Source of the DNA: a virus
Length of the DNA: 43,276 bases
Virus record (IMG/VR): IMGVR_UViG_3300018057_000020
Span: 1 to 43,276 of that record
Reading direction: 5' to 3' (one strand)
Made by a program: the position numbers and the translations under genes
In this document: positions 22,015-29,374 of the stretch, piece by piece
Layout of the letters: the number at the start of each line of letters is the position of its first letter
Position numbering within the stretch: the stretch's first letter is position 1
Notes under the pieces: generated by a model
Database searches by the model: none
Told to the model about the DNA's origin: nothing
The model's input: the letters and a program-made list of their open reading frames with translations, nothing else

Positions 22015-24409
22015 TGTATATTCCTTTCAGTTTCATATCTCTCCAAGACTTTTCAGAAGTCTTAATCTCAGTTGGTATAACCAATGGCTCCCCATCAATG
22101 ACCACTGGTACAGCCAACTCTTCAACCATAATTTGAACCACTTCATTTTCCATCTCCTTTGGTGCATGCACAAGCATGGCATCGTGGATCTGGAGGAGGA
22201 GCGCCGCTGGTGCACGAAGCCTCAGATCGACCCGCACCATCGCACGGTTCATATAGTCAACGCACATACTCTGAGGGTATTGGGCATATCCCTTCCTGAA
22301 CAACTCCTCTCCCATTCTGCCAAGAAATAGCCGCCGACGATTGAAGGCAGTCACCAGCAGTCGAGTCTTTCTCAGTTGGTCTTGTACTGATCTCTGGTAC
22401 TCTCCAATCGCCGGGCAGCTTTTAAAAAAGAGATCTCTAAGTGCTTTGGCCTTCGCCACTGTGATGCCAGTTGATACGTCAACTACCCGTCCATCTGGAA
22501 GCGTGAGTTCCTTATGAGCCATCATCTCGGCCATATGTAATGGTCCAAGACCGTACCCACATCCCAACACCACAGGCTTTATCATGTCACGCTCTTCCTT
22601 AGAGATCTCAGAGGGCGGTTTGCCTAGCATCCTTGATCCATGCCAGCGGTAGATGTCTTCTCCATTCCGAACGGCCTCTATGGTTGCATAGTCTTTTGCT
22701 TTCCATGCGAGGATCAGGGCTTCCGCGAACTTGAGATCAGCCTCAAGTAAGATATATCCATGCTCGGGAATAATAAGTTTTCTAAACCAGGGGGGAGCGG
22801 TTTGACTGTTCCATCCCTCTCCGAAGAGAGATTCCTTAGATGAGAGGCGACCAGTTTCTGTGCCAGTAATAGAGTATTGAGTTCTAAGTCGCCCATCGAA
22901 ACTGAGCACAACGTCAGCATATGTCGATTTCTTTTTCTCAAGGTCACGAACATCGAGTATGCTGGATAGGTTTTCATGTCCTTTGATCTTCGCAAGCTTC
23001 TTAATTGCTTCTTCATCAACTGTCACCTTCTTCGTCTTTCGGTCGAACTGCTTCGGGAGCTTCAGAGTCTCGTAAAGGTGCGTCGCTAGTTGCTTGTTGC
23101 TCCGCAAGTTGAATGAGTCGGGCAATCCAATCAATGCTTTTGCTTTCTTTTCCTTCCGGGCGATTAGGAAGGTCAGAGCTTTCTGGAGTCTCTCCTTTCG
23201 CTCCCGGTCTACTGGCACTCCCCGAAGGCCCATCTTTAGGATGGTATGGAATAAAGGCATCACATGGGTCAGAAATTCCGACTCGATCTTGAATTCCTGT
23301 AACTCTGAGCGCAGTATGTATGCAATTTCTAACGTACATGCGGCATCTAAAGCATTGTATCTCCATCTCGTCTCCAGTGGCGCTCCCTTGTAGTTCATCC
23401 ATTTGTAGTATGGCTCCTTCGTGTAAATGCTAGTGAGATACGCAAGATCGTGCGGGAGTTCTGGATAGAGAAAATGGTGTGCAACCATCGTATCGAAGGC
23501 CAATCTTCGAACGGGGAGGCCATTCCCCAAGAGCATCTGCATGTCAAAGGCCCCATTTTGAGCAACCAGTCCTTCATGATTCCAGAGAACCTCCCTTATC
23601 AGATCATCAGCCCACGGATTATCACGACTGATGGAAATAGAGAAGCTAGGATCAAAAGAGAAACTAATACAATCAATCCAATTCCCACGAGTCTCAGCAT
23701 CGAACGCCAGAAGGGGCGCGGCTTTAGCTTCTTCAAAGAACCCTCTAGCAATATCTTCTCTCTGCGTAACCTCAAGATTTCTGTCTGGATGAACAATTTC
23801 GCGAGTTCCACTCTCTTGCTTTGCCCTACGTGTATCAAGTATGGTTGTAAGTCTCGCGCTCCCGTATGTGTATTTACTAACCGCTTCACCTTCCCTCTCC
23901 TTCTTCGCCGTCTTATCCGGCAGTCTCAAGATGTAAGCTGGATGGAAAGTGCCGATCACCTTCCGGCCCTCCCACTCCAGGATGCTTCCACGCCAGGAAG
24001 TTATTTCTGATGCATGAGGTACAAGCGTACTGAGAGGTACGCCACCAAGAGAAAGAATACAAGTTGGATTAATAGCACGAAGCTCGGCTTTAGCCCACTC
24101 TTGACATTCCTCCAACGTGATCCCATATTCACTCAGCCTCTTCAGATCGTTCTCGGGTGGGCGGGTCGGGACTACATTCATGAGGTACACTTCCGACCTT
24201 TGTATATGAGAAGCCTTGAGGATGCTCTCCAGCACTACTCCCGCGTTTACTTTCTCTCCGGGCCGCCTCGGTGCAAAGGGCCGCATCTGTAGCACTTCCT
24301 CTGCACCCAAGGCTTCTCCTAGGAGGACAAGCTTCGCAGATCGAGGCCCCTCGCCCTCCACTACTGGAAGGCCCTTTTCCTTCAGCTTCTTCAACAGTGT
24401 GTCTGACAT
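21995..24409 (-). CDS. Uracil-DNA glycosylase / family A DNA polymerase fusion
   Basis: This 804-residue fusion has three modules. Residues 25-165 are a UDG-superfamily domain: motif 1 is GEALGAEE (31-38), NVVPTRPPEND lies at 78-88, and motif 2 is FHPAYILR (155-162). There is no Cys before 102, so the family 4 iron-sulphur cluster is absent. Residues 230-380 are the 3'-5' exonuclease, with D237/E239, N285/D289 and Y351/D355 in place. Residues 390-804 are the PolA domain. Motif A is LEADLKFAEA (D558), motif B is R607-x3-K611-x3-L615-x3-Y619, and motif C is IHDA (D743). L615 stands where E. coli Pol I has F762, and A744 replaces the usual Glu of HDE. A UDG-like N-terminus on a phage polymerase is known from SPO1. 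GGAG precedes the ATG. Confidence 0.9.
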   Translation of the reverse strand: MSDTLLKKLKEKGLPVVEGEGPRSAKLVLLGEALGAEEVLQMRPFAPRRPGEKVNAGVVLESILKASHIQRSEVYLMNVVPTRPPENDLKRLSEYGITLEECQEWAKAELRAINPTCILSLGGVPLSTLVPHASEITSWRGSILEWEGRKVIGTFHPAYILRLPDKTAKKEREGEAVSKYTYGSARLTTILDTRRAKQESGTREIVHPDRNLEVTQREDIARGFFEEAKAAPLLAFDAETRGNWIDCISFSFDPSFSISISRDNPWADDLIREVLWNHEGLVAQNGAFDMQMLLGNGLPVRRLAFDTMVAHHFLYPELPHDLAYLTSIYTKEPYYKWMNYKGAPLETRWRYNALDAACTLEIAYILRSELQEFKIESEFLTHVMPLFHTILKMGLRGVPVDRERKERLQKALTFLIARKEKKAKALIGLPDSFNLRSNKQLATHLYETLKLPKQFDRKTKKVTVDEEAIKKLAKIKGHENLSSILDVRDLEKKKSTYADVVLSFDGRLRTQYSITGTETGRLSSKESLFGEGWNSQTAPPWFRKLIIPEHGYILLEADLKFAEALILAWKAKDYATIEAVRNGEDIYRWHGSRMLGKPPSEISKEERDMIKPVVLGCGYGLGPLHMAEMMAHKELTLPDGRVVDVSTGITVAKAKALRDLFFKSCPAIGEYQRSVQDQLRKTRLLVTAFNRRRLFLGRMGEELFRKGYAQYPQSMCVDYMNRAMVRVDLRLRAPAALLLQIHDAMLVHAPKEMENEVVQIMVEELAVPVVIDGEPLVIPTEIKTSEKSWRDMKLKGIYNGFKAV

Positions 24410-24554
24410 CGTTCTCCAAATCTTGGATTAGCCCTAGGAGATAGCTCCTAGCTTGAGTTGTCTTATATCCTCGGGGAAGAATCTTATCAAGCTTTTCCCA
24501 TCGCTTGAAGGTAGCTTCGTCCACTCGGATTGCTATGATCGGTGGTCGCTTCAT
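24129..24554 (-). CDS. Possible small DNA-binding protein overlapping the polymerase gene
   Basis: The frame starts at an ATG that overlaps the previous stop and runs for 141 codons, but only the first ~48 lie outside the polymerase gene. Those residues (IIAIRVDEATFKRWEKLDKI then YKTTQARSYLLGLIQDLEN) look like a ribbon-helix-helix-type strand plus two helices. After that the composition becomes R/S/G/C-rich, typical of out-of-frame reading. A true product probably ends earlier through a lost stop, or is translated with an unusual tail. I support the N-terminal part only. Confidence 0.4.
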   Translation of the reverse strand: MKRPPIIAIRVDEATFKRWEKLDKILPRGYKTTQARSYLLGLIQDLENDVRHTVEEAEGKGPSSSGGRGASICEACPPRRSLGCRGSATDAALCTEAARRESKRGSSAGEHPQGFSYTKVGSVPHECSPDPPTRERSEEAE

Positions 24555-24763
24555 TCCACAACCTCAATCCGCACCCTCTGCGGCTTCCCTCCCACAAGAG
24601 AGGCTCTCTCCTTCGGCCCATTGTGCTCCGCATAGAACATCGCAAGCTCCAGAGTCGGATAGAGAAAGAGGCTCTTGTCAAAGGGGTGATTCATTGTTTC
24701 GTCGTATATATTTGCGAATCCCTCCAGGATAAGTCTTCCTGGTGTACTGTTTCGTTCGGGCAT
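24551..24763 (-). CDS. Small hypothetical protein
   Basis: This gene encodes 70 residues. AAGGAG stands 8 bases before the ATG, deciding this start even though it lies inside the end of the HNH gene. The sequence includes an amphipathic segment (PTLELAMFYAEHNG) and a basic C-terminal strand. The stop overlaps the next start. The function is unknown. Confidence 0.55.
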   Translation of the reverse strand: MPERNSTPGRLILEGFANIYDETMNHPFDKSLFLYPTLELAMFYAEHNGPKERASLVGGKPQRVRIEVVE

Positions 24764-25067
24764 TATTACACTCCTTATGTACTATGTGGTGACTCTTATA
24801 GAAGCTTAAATTTTCTGGAGCGTCCCATTCTTTACAGAGGCCACATTTTTTATAGTCTGGATGACCTGATGCATCTCTTGCACGTGTACGACCTTCCAAC
24901 AGAAAGTGATACGATTGGTTTTCACAAACTATTAATTCTCCAGTTTTTAGATGAATATGAATCACCGCTTTGCCTAAAGGATGCTTAAGAAGGGCTTCAA
25001 TCCGTTTCCTATTAGCTTGATGGATTGCACTATAAGTTCTAGCATGCCCCCCTTGATTATTCCCCAT
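24678..25067 (-). CDS. HNH endonuclease-like protein with shortened core
   Basis: I choose the ATG at 25067 because a GGAGG stands 5 bases upstream; an in-frame ATG at 25133 has no comparable site. The 129-residue protein resembles phage HNH homing-type endonucleases. It has a basic start, KHPLGKAVIHIH (about 28-39), then LIVCENQSYHFLLEGRTRARD (about 45-65, in two parts), and a zinc-ribbon-like tail with CGLC and HKEC. In related proteins about nine residues (H-x-x-G-N-x-x-N-x-P-E-N) lie between the HH and the VC segment. Here they are missing, so the ββα-metal core is probably broken. It may be an inactive remnant. Confidence 0.6.
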   Translation of the reverse strand: MGNNQGGHARTYSAIHQANRKRIEALLKHPLGKAVIHIHLKTGELIVCENQSYHFLLEGRTRARDASGHPDYKKCGLCKEWDAPENLSFYKSHHIVHKECNNARTKQYTRKTYPGGIRKYIRRNNESPL

Positions 25068-25112
25068 TCTTTCCTCCAAAAAACTCCCTTGGCTCTCCTT
25101 CCGTCGTACCGA

Positions 25113-25131
25113 GTCTTGCTCACGCGAAGAC
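25113..25131 (-). ncRNA. GNRA-capped hairpin in leader of HNH gene
   Basis: On the minus strand GTCTT and AAGAC pair around a short GC/GC helix capped by a GTGA tetraloop, with one bulged C. It lies in the 119-base gap between the ssDNA-binding-like gene and the HNH gene. An ACTC further on can pair with GAGT. A folded mRNA leader is likely; a decayed group I intron is possible but not demonstrated. Confidence 0.35.
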
Positions 25132-25186
25132 ATTTTCACCCGGCCTGGAGATTCCACTGGCTGCGTACAGTCAAGGGAAAGGACAC

Positions 25187-25597
25187 TTACGCCGCCTTCG
25201 GACTTCCCATCTGCGGCCCGTAAGTCTCATCGACTTTGTAAGAGGCTTTCACCCGTCGGCCAATGGCACCTTCGGTGTCGATCTGGCCGTCTTTGAACAG
25301 CGGCAACGCCTTGCAAAGATGCGCAAAGCTGAAGGAGCCGATGACTCCTGTGTAGATCACCTGCTTACCATTCGCTTTGGGATTGGCATCCTCGATGGTG
25401 AACTTCGCCAGAACCTTCTTCGCTCCCGCCTTCGTCGGCCAGTAGAGATTGAAGCCGTCTCCGTTGTTTACTTCGCCTCTGTTCTCTTTGTTTTCCAAAA
25501 AACCTTCGAAGTTGTATGTATACTCCGCCGCATCTGGAGCCGGTTCTATACTATTGAACAGCTCATCCTCAGTCATTTCCAAAGAGACTAATGCCAT
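25187..25597 (-). CDS. Hypothetical protein, possible ssDNA-binding partner of Sak4
   Basis: This gene encodes 136 residues with an acidic N-terminus. A strand-rich body (GFNLYWPTKAGAKKVLAKFTI ending near residue 68, then VIYTGVIGSFSFAHLCKALPLF) and GRRVKASYKVDETYG follow. I recognise no named domain. Genes directly after Sak4-type ATPases often encode ssDNA-binding proteins (for example DUF669). The length and beta-rich pattern would suit an OB fold. AGGAGGAAGAATC precedes the ATG. The assignment is inference from context. Confidence 0.55.
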   Translation of the reverse strand: MALVSLEMTEDELFNSIEPAPDAAEYTYNFEGFLENKENRGEVNNGDGFNLYWPTKAGAKKVLAKFTIEDANPKANGKQVIYTGVIGSFSFAHLCKALPLFKDGQIDTEGAIGRRVKASYKVDETYGPQMGSPKAA

Positions 25598-25618
25598 GAT
25601 TCTTCCTCCTTTTGATTC

Positions 25619-25759
25619 TTACTTCTTTTCTGGCAGAATTAGTTCTGCACGAACGGCCTTTTCATTTGGATAGAGATATAGATCTTTCTTCTTAAAGCCA
25701 AGACTCCCAGTGTAAGTAATCTTCTTTGTCTTCTTATCTACACCAACCCATATCTTCAC
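25619..25759 (-). CDS. Tiny basic protein
   Basis: This 46-codon gene starts at a GTG overlapping the stop of the Sak4-like gene (GTGA), with GGAGGTGGAG just upstream. The product is Lys-rich with two predicted strands (MKIWVGVDKKTKKITYTG). The function is unknown; it lies between two recombination-type genes. Confidence 0.55.
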   Translation of the reverse strand: MKIWVGVDKKTKKITYTGSLGFKKKDLYLYPNEKAVRAELILPEKK

Positions 25760-26532
25760 TTCTTCTCCACCTCCTTTAAGAACTTCTCAAGATATCCATA
25801 GTCAGGATCAATGAACTTCGGCAGCTTCCCCATCTTGTCCTTCCTGCTGCCAAGGAAAGTCAAGAAGCCATTCGGCTCCGGTTTGGTATTCCACATGTAT
25901 TTGAGTGTGCTTCCTGCCATCTGTGTCTCCGAGCAGAAGATCTCACTGAAAAGCTTCGGCATCAGAGGGCCGAGCTTCCGCCCTATGGACATCGGAAGCG
26001 TCTTCGTCCGGTGTGTGATCTCATCTTTCTCAGTATCCAAGTGTGCCGTCAGAATCACATTCTTCCCAAAGCTCATCAGCTTCCCAATAGCTCCAGTGAC
26101 CTTCCTCACCAGAACATTGTAGTCCTGAAGCTGGATCTCTGCATCCGCCTTTCGAGCACCACCGCTCGCCGCGATGAACTCCAGATAGGCATAGCTGAAC
26201 GGCTCTAGCGTCTCGACTACCAAGTTGCTTACACCTTCTTGATGGCTTTCGAACCACTGTACATCTTCAATGAACGCCTGAGCTTTATCCTTGCTTGGTC
26301 TAATACGAGCATCAGCTTCAAAGCTCGGAGCGATCAAACCATACTGCACCACTAGAATACCGGCTCCATTAGCGGTACAGCCCTTTAATCGTGGAACTTC
26401 AACACAGGGAACGATTAAAGAGCTTACGTTATCTGGAGGTTCGAAGTTGAAGATGATGGTGTTTCCTTTGAGGGTTGAGAGCGCCCTCGTCTTCCCCATG
26501 TGGGAGTCGCCCACGTTTAGCATTGTGAACAT
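25756..26532 (-). CDS. Sak4-like RecA-fold recombination ATPase
   Basis: This 258-residue P-loop protein has a Walker A motif GDSHMGKT (8-15) near the N-terminus and a Walker B-like LVVETLE (104-110). It also has an NVILTAHLDTEKDE segment, typical of the short RecA-fold ATPases (Sak4 / AAA_24) in phages. These promote single-strand annealing with a partner SSB. The ATG follows AAGGCGGTAAC. Downstream neighbours are a 46-residue gene and a possible SSB, and a Cas4-like nuclease lies upstream. Together they form a plausible recombination-dependent replication set. Confidence 0.8.
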   Translation of the reverse strand: MFTMLNVGDSHMGKTRALSTLKGNTIIFNFEPPDNVSSLIVPCVEVPRLKGCTANGAGILVVQYGLIAPSFEADARIRPSKDKAQAFIEDVQWFESHQEGVSNLVVETLEPFSYAYLEFIAASGGARKADAEIQLQDYNVLVRKVTGAIGKLMSFGKNVILTAHLDTEKDEITHRTKTLPMSIGRKLGPLMPKLFSEIFCSETQMAGSTLKYMWNTKPEPNGFLTFLGSRKDKMGKLPKFIDPDYGYLEKFLKEVEKK

Positions 26533-26533
26533 G

Positions 26534-26764
26534 TTACCGCCTTACGGAGATGAGTGTGGTATGGTTTTCATTGTCTTTGCCAAGAACCCAATCGCATTTG
26601 TTGTCTAAGTAATAGGCTTTGCCTGCAAATTCTCCTGAGGTACGAACTTGAATAGTTCCTGGACCAGAGGAACGAACTGGGACTCCAGGAGCGATAATCT
26701 TTGTTACATCAACCTCTACAATCGACCCGCCTATCAGCTTCTTCACTACTTTTTTGTACTCCAT
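26534..26764 (-). CDS. Small hypothetical protein
   Basis: The product has 76 residues from the ATG at 26764; an ATG six codons upstream exists but lies inside the previous gene and lacks a ribosome site, while GGAGGGGG precedes this one. The beta-rich pattern (VEVDVTKIIAPGVPVRSSG then IQVRTSGEFAGKAYYLD) suggests a small barrel. It stops one base before the Sak4-like gene. The function is unknown. Confidence 0.6.
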   Translation of the reverse strand: MEYKKVVKKLIGGSIVEVDVTKIIAPGVPVRSSGPGTIQVRTSGEFAGKAYYLDNKCDWVLGKDNENHTTLISVRR

Positions 26765-26769
26765 TCTTC

Positions 26770-26988
26770 TCACCCCCTCCATTTGACTGTAAATCTATGT
26801 CGGCTGTGTTCTTGTATGACTTCAAATCGCTGCCCGAGAAATATCAGCATATCCCCCATCTTTGGATATCCTATTTTACCAGAAATCTCTTCCACTGTCA
26901 AGGAAGGAGAGGTTTCTTTTTCTACAGTTGTGAATTTTTCTGAATTATCAACCAGGGTTGGAAGTGTTTCTGCATTCTGCTCTTCCAT
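26770..26988 (-). CDS. Small hypothetical protein
   Basis: I place the start at 26988, where AGGAGG is followed by a short A-run and ATG; the longer in-frame start at 27027 lacks such a site. The 72 residues have an acidic first half and a second half with MGDMLIFLGQRFEVIQEH and HRFTVKW, a likely small beta fold of the SH3 type. Its end supplies the ribosome site of the next gene. Confidence 0.55.
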   Translation of the reverse strand: MEEQNAETLPTLVDNSEKFTTVEKETSPSLTVEEISGKIGYPKMGDMLIFLGQRFEVIQEHSRHRFTVKWRG

Positions 26989-27118
26989 CTTTTTTTTCCT
27001 CCTGTTCAAGTTCAATAAAAACGACATGGATAATTCCCATGATGTCTTTCAGGCCCGCGAGTAGTCCTTCCCGTTTAATATGATCTCGGATGGCCTGACG
27101 AATGTCAATGTAGCTCAT
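26948..27118 (-). CDS. Small hypothetical protein
   Basis: This 56-codon frame begins 5 bases after the Cas4-like stop, with AAGGCGGTGAGAAAG before the ATG. It overlaps the next gene by 41 bases. The first 40 residues form an amphipathic helical stretch (YIDIRQAIRDHIKREGLLAG). The last 15, within the overlap, are hydrophilic. The function is unknown. Confidence 0.55.
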   Translation of the reverse strand: MSYIDIRQAIRDHIKREGLLAGLKDIMGIIHVVFIELEQEEKKDGRAECRNTSNPG

Positions 27119-27123
27119 CTTTC

Positions 27124-28221
27124 TCACCGCCTTTCATCTAGTGGACTCCAGAAACTCTGCTCGAAGTTGCTCTCCAGGAACTCTTCCCTCAAGCCTGGGG
27201 GCGCTTGGCAGATAGGCCGATAGGGGCAACCGCCATAGTTTGAACAGCTTCGCGTCCGCTTCGGCCACCAGTCCCAGCCGCCCTGGAAGGAGACTAGGTT
27301 AAGCACCTTACCTCTGACTTCTCTCTCCCACTCTTCCAAATCCCACGGATTCAGATCTATCGTCTCACGATTCACCACTTCCCGTGGCACTGGCTCAGGA
27401 TCGCCCTTCTTTCTTCTCTTGCCCTTAACTTGGCCGTCCACGGAGCTTTTGTAAATGCCCGCCATAGTAAGAAGGCCCCGTCTAATGTCCTGATGAAAGA
27501 GGGAGCGAGCCGCATAGACATAGCCTGTAACTTGGGCGTTTGGGTTCGCCACAAAGAGCCAAGGGCTAGTAGAAGTCTTCTCTTCATCAATAACATACTG
27601 CTGCGCGCCTCCCTTCTCTCTCCCAAAGCCATCTATGAAGCCAGCATAGCGGTAAGGGCAGCCGGGAATGTCTAACACGAACTGCTGCTCTCCTCCGAGC
27701 CAGTCCCAGTCTTCATTCTGGAAGAGCCGTGCGCGGGCAGTCAAGAGTTCATGTCCTTTAGCATACGTTCTAACCTCTCTCGACTCGTCTTCGTCCTCTC
27801 CTCCATCTCCTTCATCCACATAGCTCGCATAAGCTGCATTGAAGGCTTCGAGGGCGGCAGGAAGGCTTTTACCACTCTTATACCACACGCCCACACCTTC
27901 GTGATAGGCTTTACCAAAGTCCAGCGCACGGTGTTCTCCTCTCGTCCTGGCTCCATAAGCAAAGGCATACTGGCCCTTCCTGGGGCACTCATCGAGAGTA
28001 CCCAGGATGGTTGCATCGACAACTTCAATCAGTCTCTTCTTCATACTTCCCCTCCTGGGGCACTCATCGAGAGTACCCAGGATGGTTGCATCGACAACGT
28101 CCGTCAGAAGCTCATGGCCATCAAATTCAAACGCTTCAACTCCACTCCTTACAGCTTGATTATAGGCCGCCCGGAGTGCCTTTGCCTTCTCTCTCGTCAT
28201 CTCCAACATTTCCCCGGCCAT
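27124..28221 (-). CDS. Cas4/RecB-like PD-(D/E)XK nuclease with Fe-S cysteines
   Basis: This gene encodes 365 residues. The first cluster cysteine lies in DECPRKGQYAF (C79), followed by the RecB-family AYHEGV histidine (H107). The nuclease core follows: YAGFIDGFG (D197) and VIDEEKTS (E214, K215). The C-terminal CSNYGGCPYRPIC brings C326, C332 and C338, completing a 4-Cys iron-sulphur set as in Cas4 and AddB. It would act as an exonuclease in replication or recombination. Residues 42-66 repeat almost exactly as 67-91: a 46-base perfect repeat at a 75-base interval duplicated the segment VVDATILGTLDECPR in frame. The upstream copy puts a second CPR (C54) before the real one. No CRISPR locus is present. 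Confidence 0.8.
   Translation of the reverse strand: MAGEMLEMTREKAKALRAAYNQAVRSGVEAFEFDGHELLTDVVDATILGTLDECPRRGSMKKRLIEVVDATILGTLDECPRKGQYAFAYGARTRGEHRALDFGKAYHEGVGVWYKSGKSLPAALEAFNAAYASYVDEGDGGEDEDESREVRTYAKGHELLTARARLFQNEDWDWLGGEQQFVLDIPGCPYRYAGFIDGFGREKGGAQQYVIDEEKTSTSPWLFVANPNAQVTGYVYAARSLFHQDIRRGLLTMAGIYKSSVDGQVKGKRRKKGDPEPVPREVVNRETIDLNPWDLEEWEREVRGKVLNLVSFQGGWDWWPKRTRSCSNYGGCPYRPICQAPPGLREEFLESNFEQSFWSPLDERR
27978..28023. repeat. 46-bp direct repeat, copy 1 (within Cas4-like gene)
   Basis: This stretch is identical to 28053-28098, 75 bases away, so the repeat keeps the reading frame (25 codons). This copy encodes the cysteine motif that continues into the nuclease. The complete identity means the duplication is recent, or that the assembly joined two strain variants. 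Confidence 0.9.
28053..28098. repeat. 46-bp direct repeat, copy 2 (within Cas4-like gene)
   Basis: This is the second identical copy, nearer the gene start. Between the copies an AGGGGAAGT followed by ATG (reverse strand) could serve as an internal start at codon 60, giving a protein without the first copy. Confidence 0.9.
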
Positions 28222-28689
28222 CTACTTCACCGCCTTTCGAAGTTCCGTTAGAAGTATCCCACATTCTGATGTAGGAACACATTCCCAATGTACTTCTTCC
28301 ATAAATAACAAAAGCCTCTTCAAAAGCTCCGCCCTCTTCATCTTCGGAACCTTCGGCTTCTTCTCTTTCTTCACTTTCTTCCTCGCCTCCTTCGCTTCCA
28401 TCATCTTGCTGACGATAAAACCGAACTCGTCTGCTTCTTCTCGGCTAAGCCTCCGATCTTTCTCAGCTTGATCTACAATATCCCCAGAAGGAACCATTTT
28501 ATACTTCATGTTAGGGCCTGACTCCCCCATAGGATCTGCCCCATAATCACCAGGAGCATGAATATCTATCTTGGCATCAGGATCAATGTCCCTACCCATA
28601 GATTTATACATTAACCTCTTCTGACCGGAACTTGTGGTATAATCAAAGCCATATCGGGCATCTCTCTTCTTGATTTGATCAGCAGGCAT
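28222..28689 (-). CDS. Hypothetical charged protein
   Basis: This gene encodes 155 residues. The N-terminal part is hydrophilic and Gly/Pro/Asp-rich (DIDPDAKIDIHAPGDYG). The middle is a highly charged coiled coil with a Lys-rich run (ARKKVKKEKKPKVPKMKR). The last 40 residues are a helical domain with two cysteines. No known family is seen. Its stop lies one base from the Cas4-like start. Confidence 0.55.
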   Translation of the reverse strand: MPADQIKKRDARYGFDYTTSSGQKRLMYKSMGRDIDPDAKIDIHAPGDYGADPMGESGPNMKYKMVPSGDIVDQAEKDRRLSREEADEFGFIVSKMMEAKEARKKVKKEKKPKVPKMKRAELLKRLLLFMEEVHWECVPTSECGILLTELRKAVK

Positions 28690-28727
28690 TTATTTCACCA
28701 TAATCCCTTCATCATAAAGAGCCTCTT

Positions 28728-29126
28728 CTAAAGCTGCATTCCTACTCTGATGAAACGGAAGCGTTTGCAGAGGCCGACTCTAGCACCTTTGATTCTAAAG
28801 TCATCATCCTCCCTCATCTGAATGCCACCTTCGTATTCGATAATCTCGAACCGATTCTCAAGAACACAGCCCTTATACCGTCTGTGACCTAAGTATTTTT
28901 CCGCGTCTTTGCTGCTAGGGAAGAATGTAAAGGCTCTCTTCTTCCCATATCTGACTTCGTCCCAGACGATCCAACCATCGACTTCTGTCTGATAGGGGGT
29001 GGCCTTAAAAGGGGCACTTCCGTCCTTCCCATTTACCATCTTAATCCCGACGCCTTTCTTCGGAATTCGAACAACGTTCTTCTTCCCTTCAAGGGGGTGC
29101 TTGTACCCACTGATTGTATTGCACAT
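28728..29126 (-). CDS. Hypothetical protein
   Basis: I choose the ATG at 29126, preceded by AAAGGAG at 8 bases; an upstream in-frame ATG at 29216 lies in the neighbouring gene. The 132-residue product is basic and beta-rich, with GWIVWDEVRYGKKRAFTFFP, EKYLGHRRYKG and FEIIEYEGG segments. Its stop is followed by 38 bases without a gene. I do not recognise a domain. Confidence 0.55.
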   Translation of the reverse strand: MCNTISGYKHPLEGKKNVVRIPKKGVGIKMVNGKDGSAPFKATPYQTEVDGWIVWDEVRYGKKRAFTFFPSSKDAEKYLGHRRYKGCVLENRFEIIEYEGGIQMREDDDFRIKGARVGLCKRFRFIRVGMQL

Positions 29127-29131
29127 CTTCT

Positions 29132-29374
29132 TCACTCCTTTCCTTTTTGCATTTTTGCATAAATCTCTTTCCCACCTTTTTCCAGTGGAAGCACGGCTCG
29201 TTCGAAATAGCCGCACTCCTGACCACGTTCAATGCGGCAACCTAAACATTCAATCTCACCAATACAAAGCGGGGACTTCCACAAAGCGCACTCTCTCTTC
29301 GGAAGTCGCTTGATTCGCGTCGCAGCCCTTTCAGACATCTGGCTGAGCTTCTTTCCTGCGCTTTTCCGCTTCAT
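29132..29374 (-). CDS. Small Cys-rich protein
   Basis: This gene encodes 80 residues with a very basic start and five cysteines (CALWKSPLCIGEIECLGCR and EC), which could form a small zinc site. GGAGG is 5 bases before the ATG. The stop is within the ribosome site of the next gene. It overlaps the end of the Cys-rich gene upstream by 44 bases. The function is unknown. Confidence 0.55.
   Translation of the reverse strand: MKRKSAGKKLSQMSERAATRIKRLPKRECALWKSPLCIGEIECLGCRIERGQECGYFERAVLPLEKGGKEIYAKMQKGKE

Noticed and set aside
25068-25186. Group I intron core
   Set aside because: There is a GNRA hairpin and some complementarity, but the P, Q, R and S core elements cannot be placed convincingly in 119 bases.
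27124-28221. CRISPR-Cas system because of the Cas4-like gene
   Set aside because: There are no spaced repeats and no other cas gene; Cas4-like nucleases are common in phage replication modules.
28690-28740. Open end AALEEALYDEGIMVK after the gene ending at 28728
   Set aside because: It looks like a protein C-terminus but has no start codon in frame. It could mean a frameshift in the upstream gene, but the evidence is too thin.
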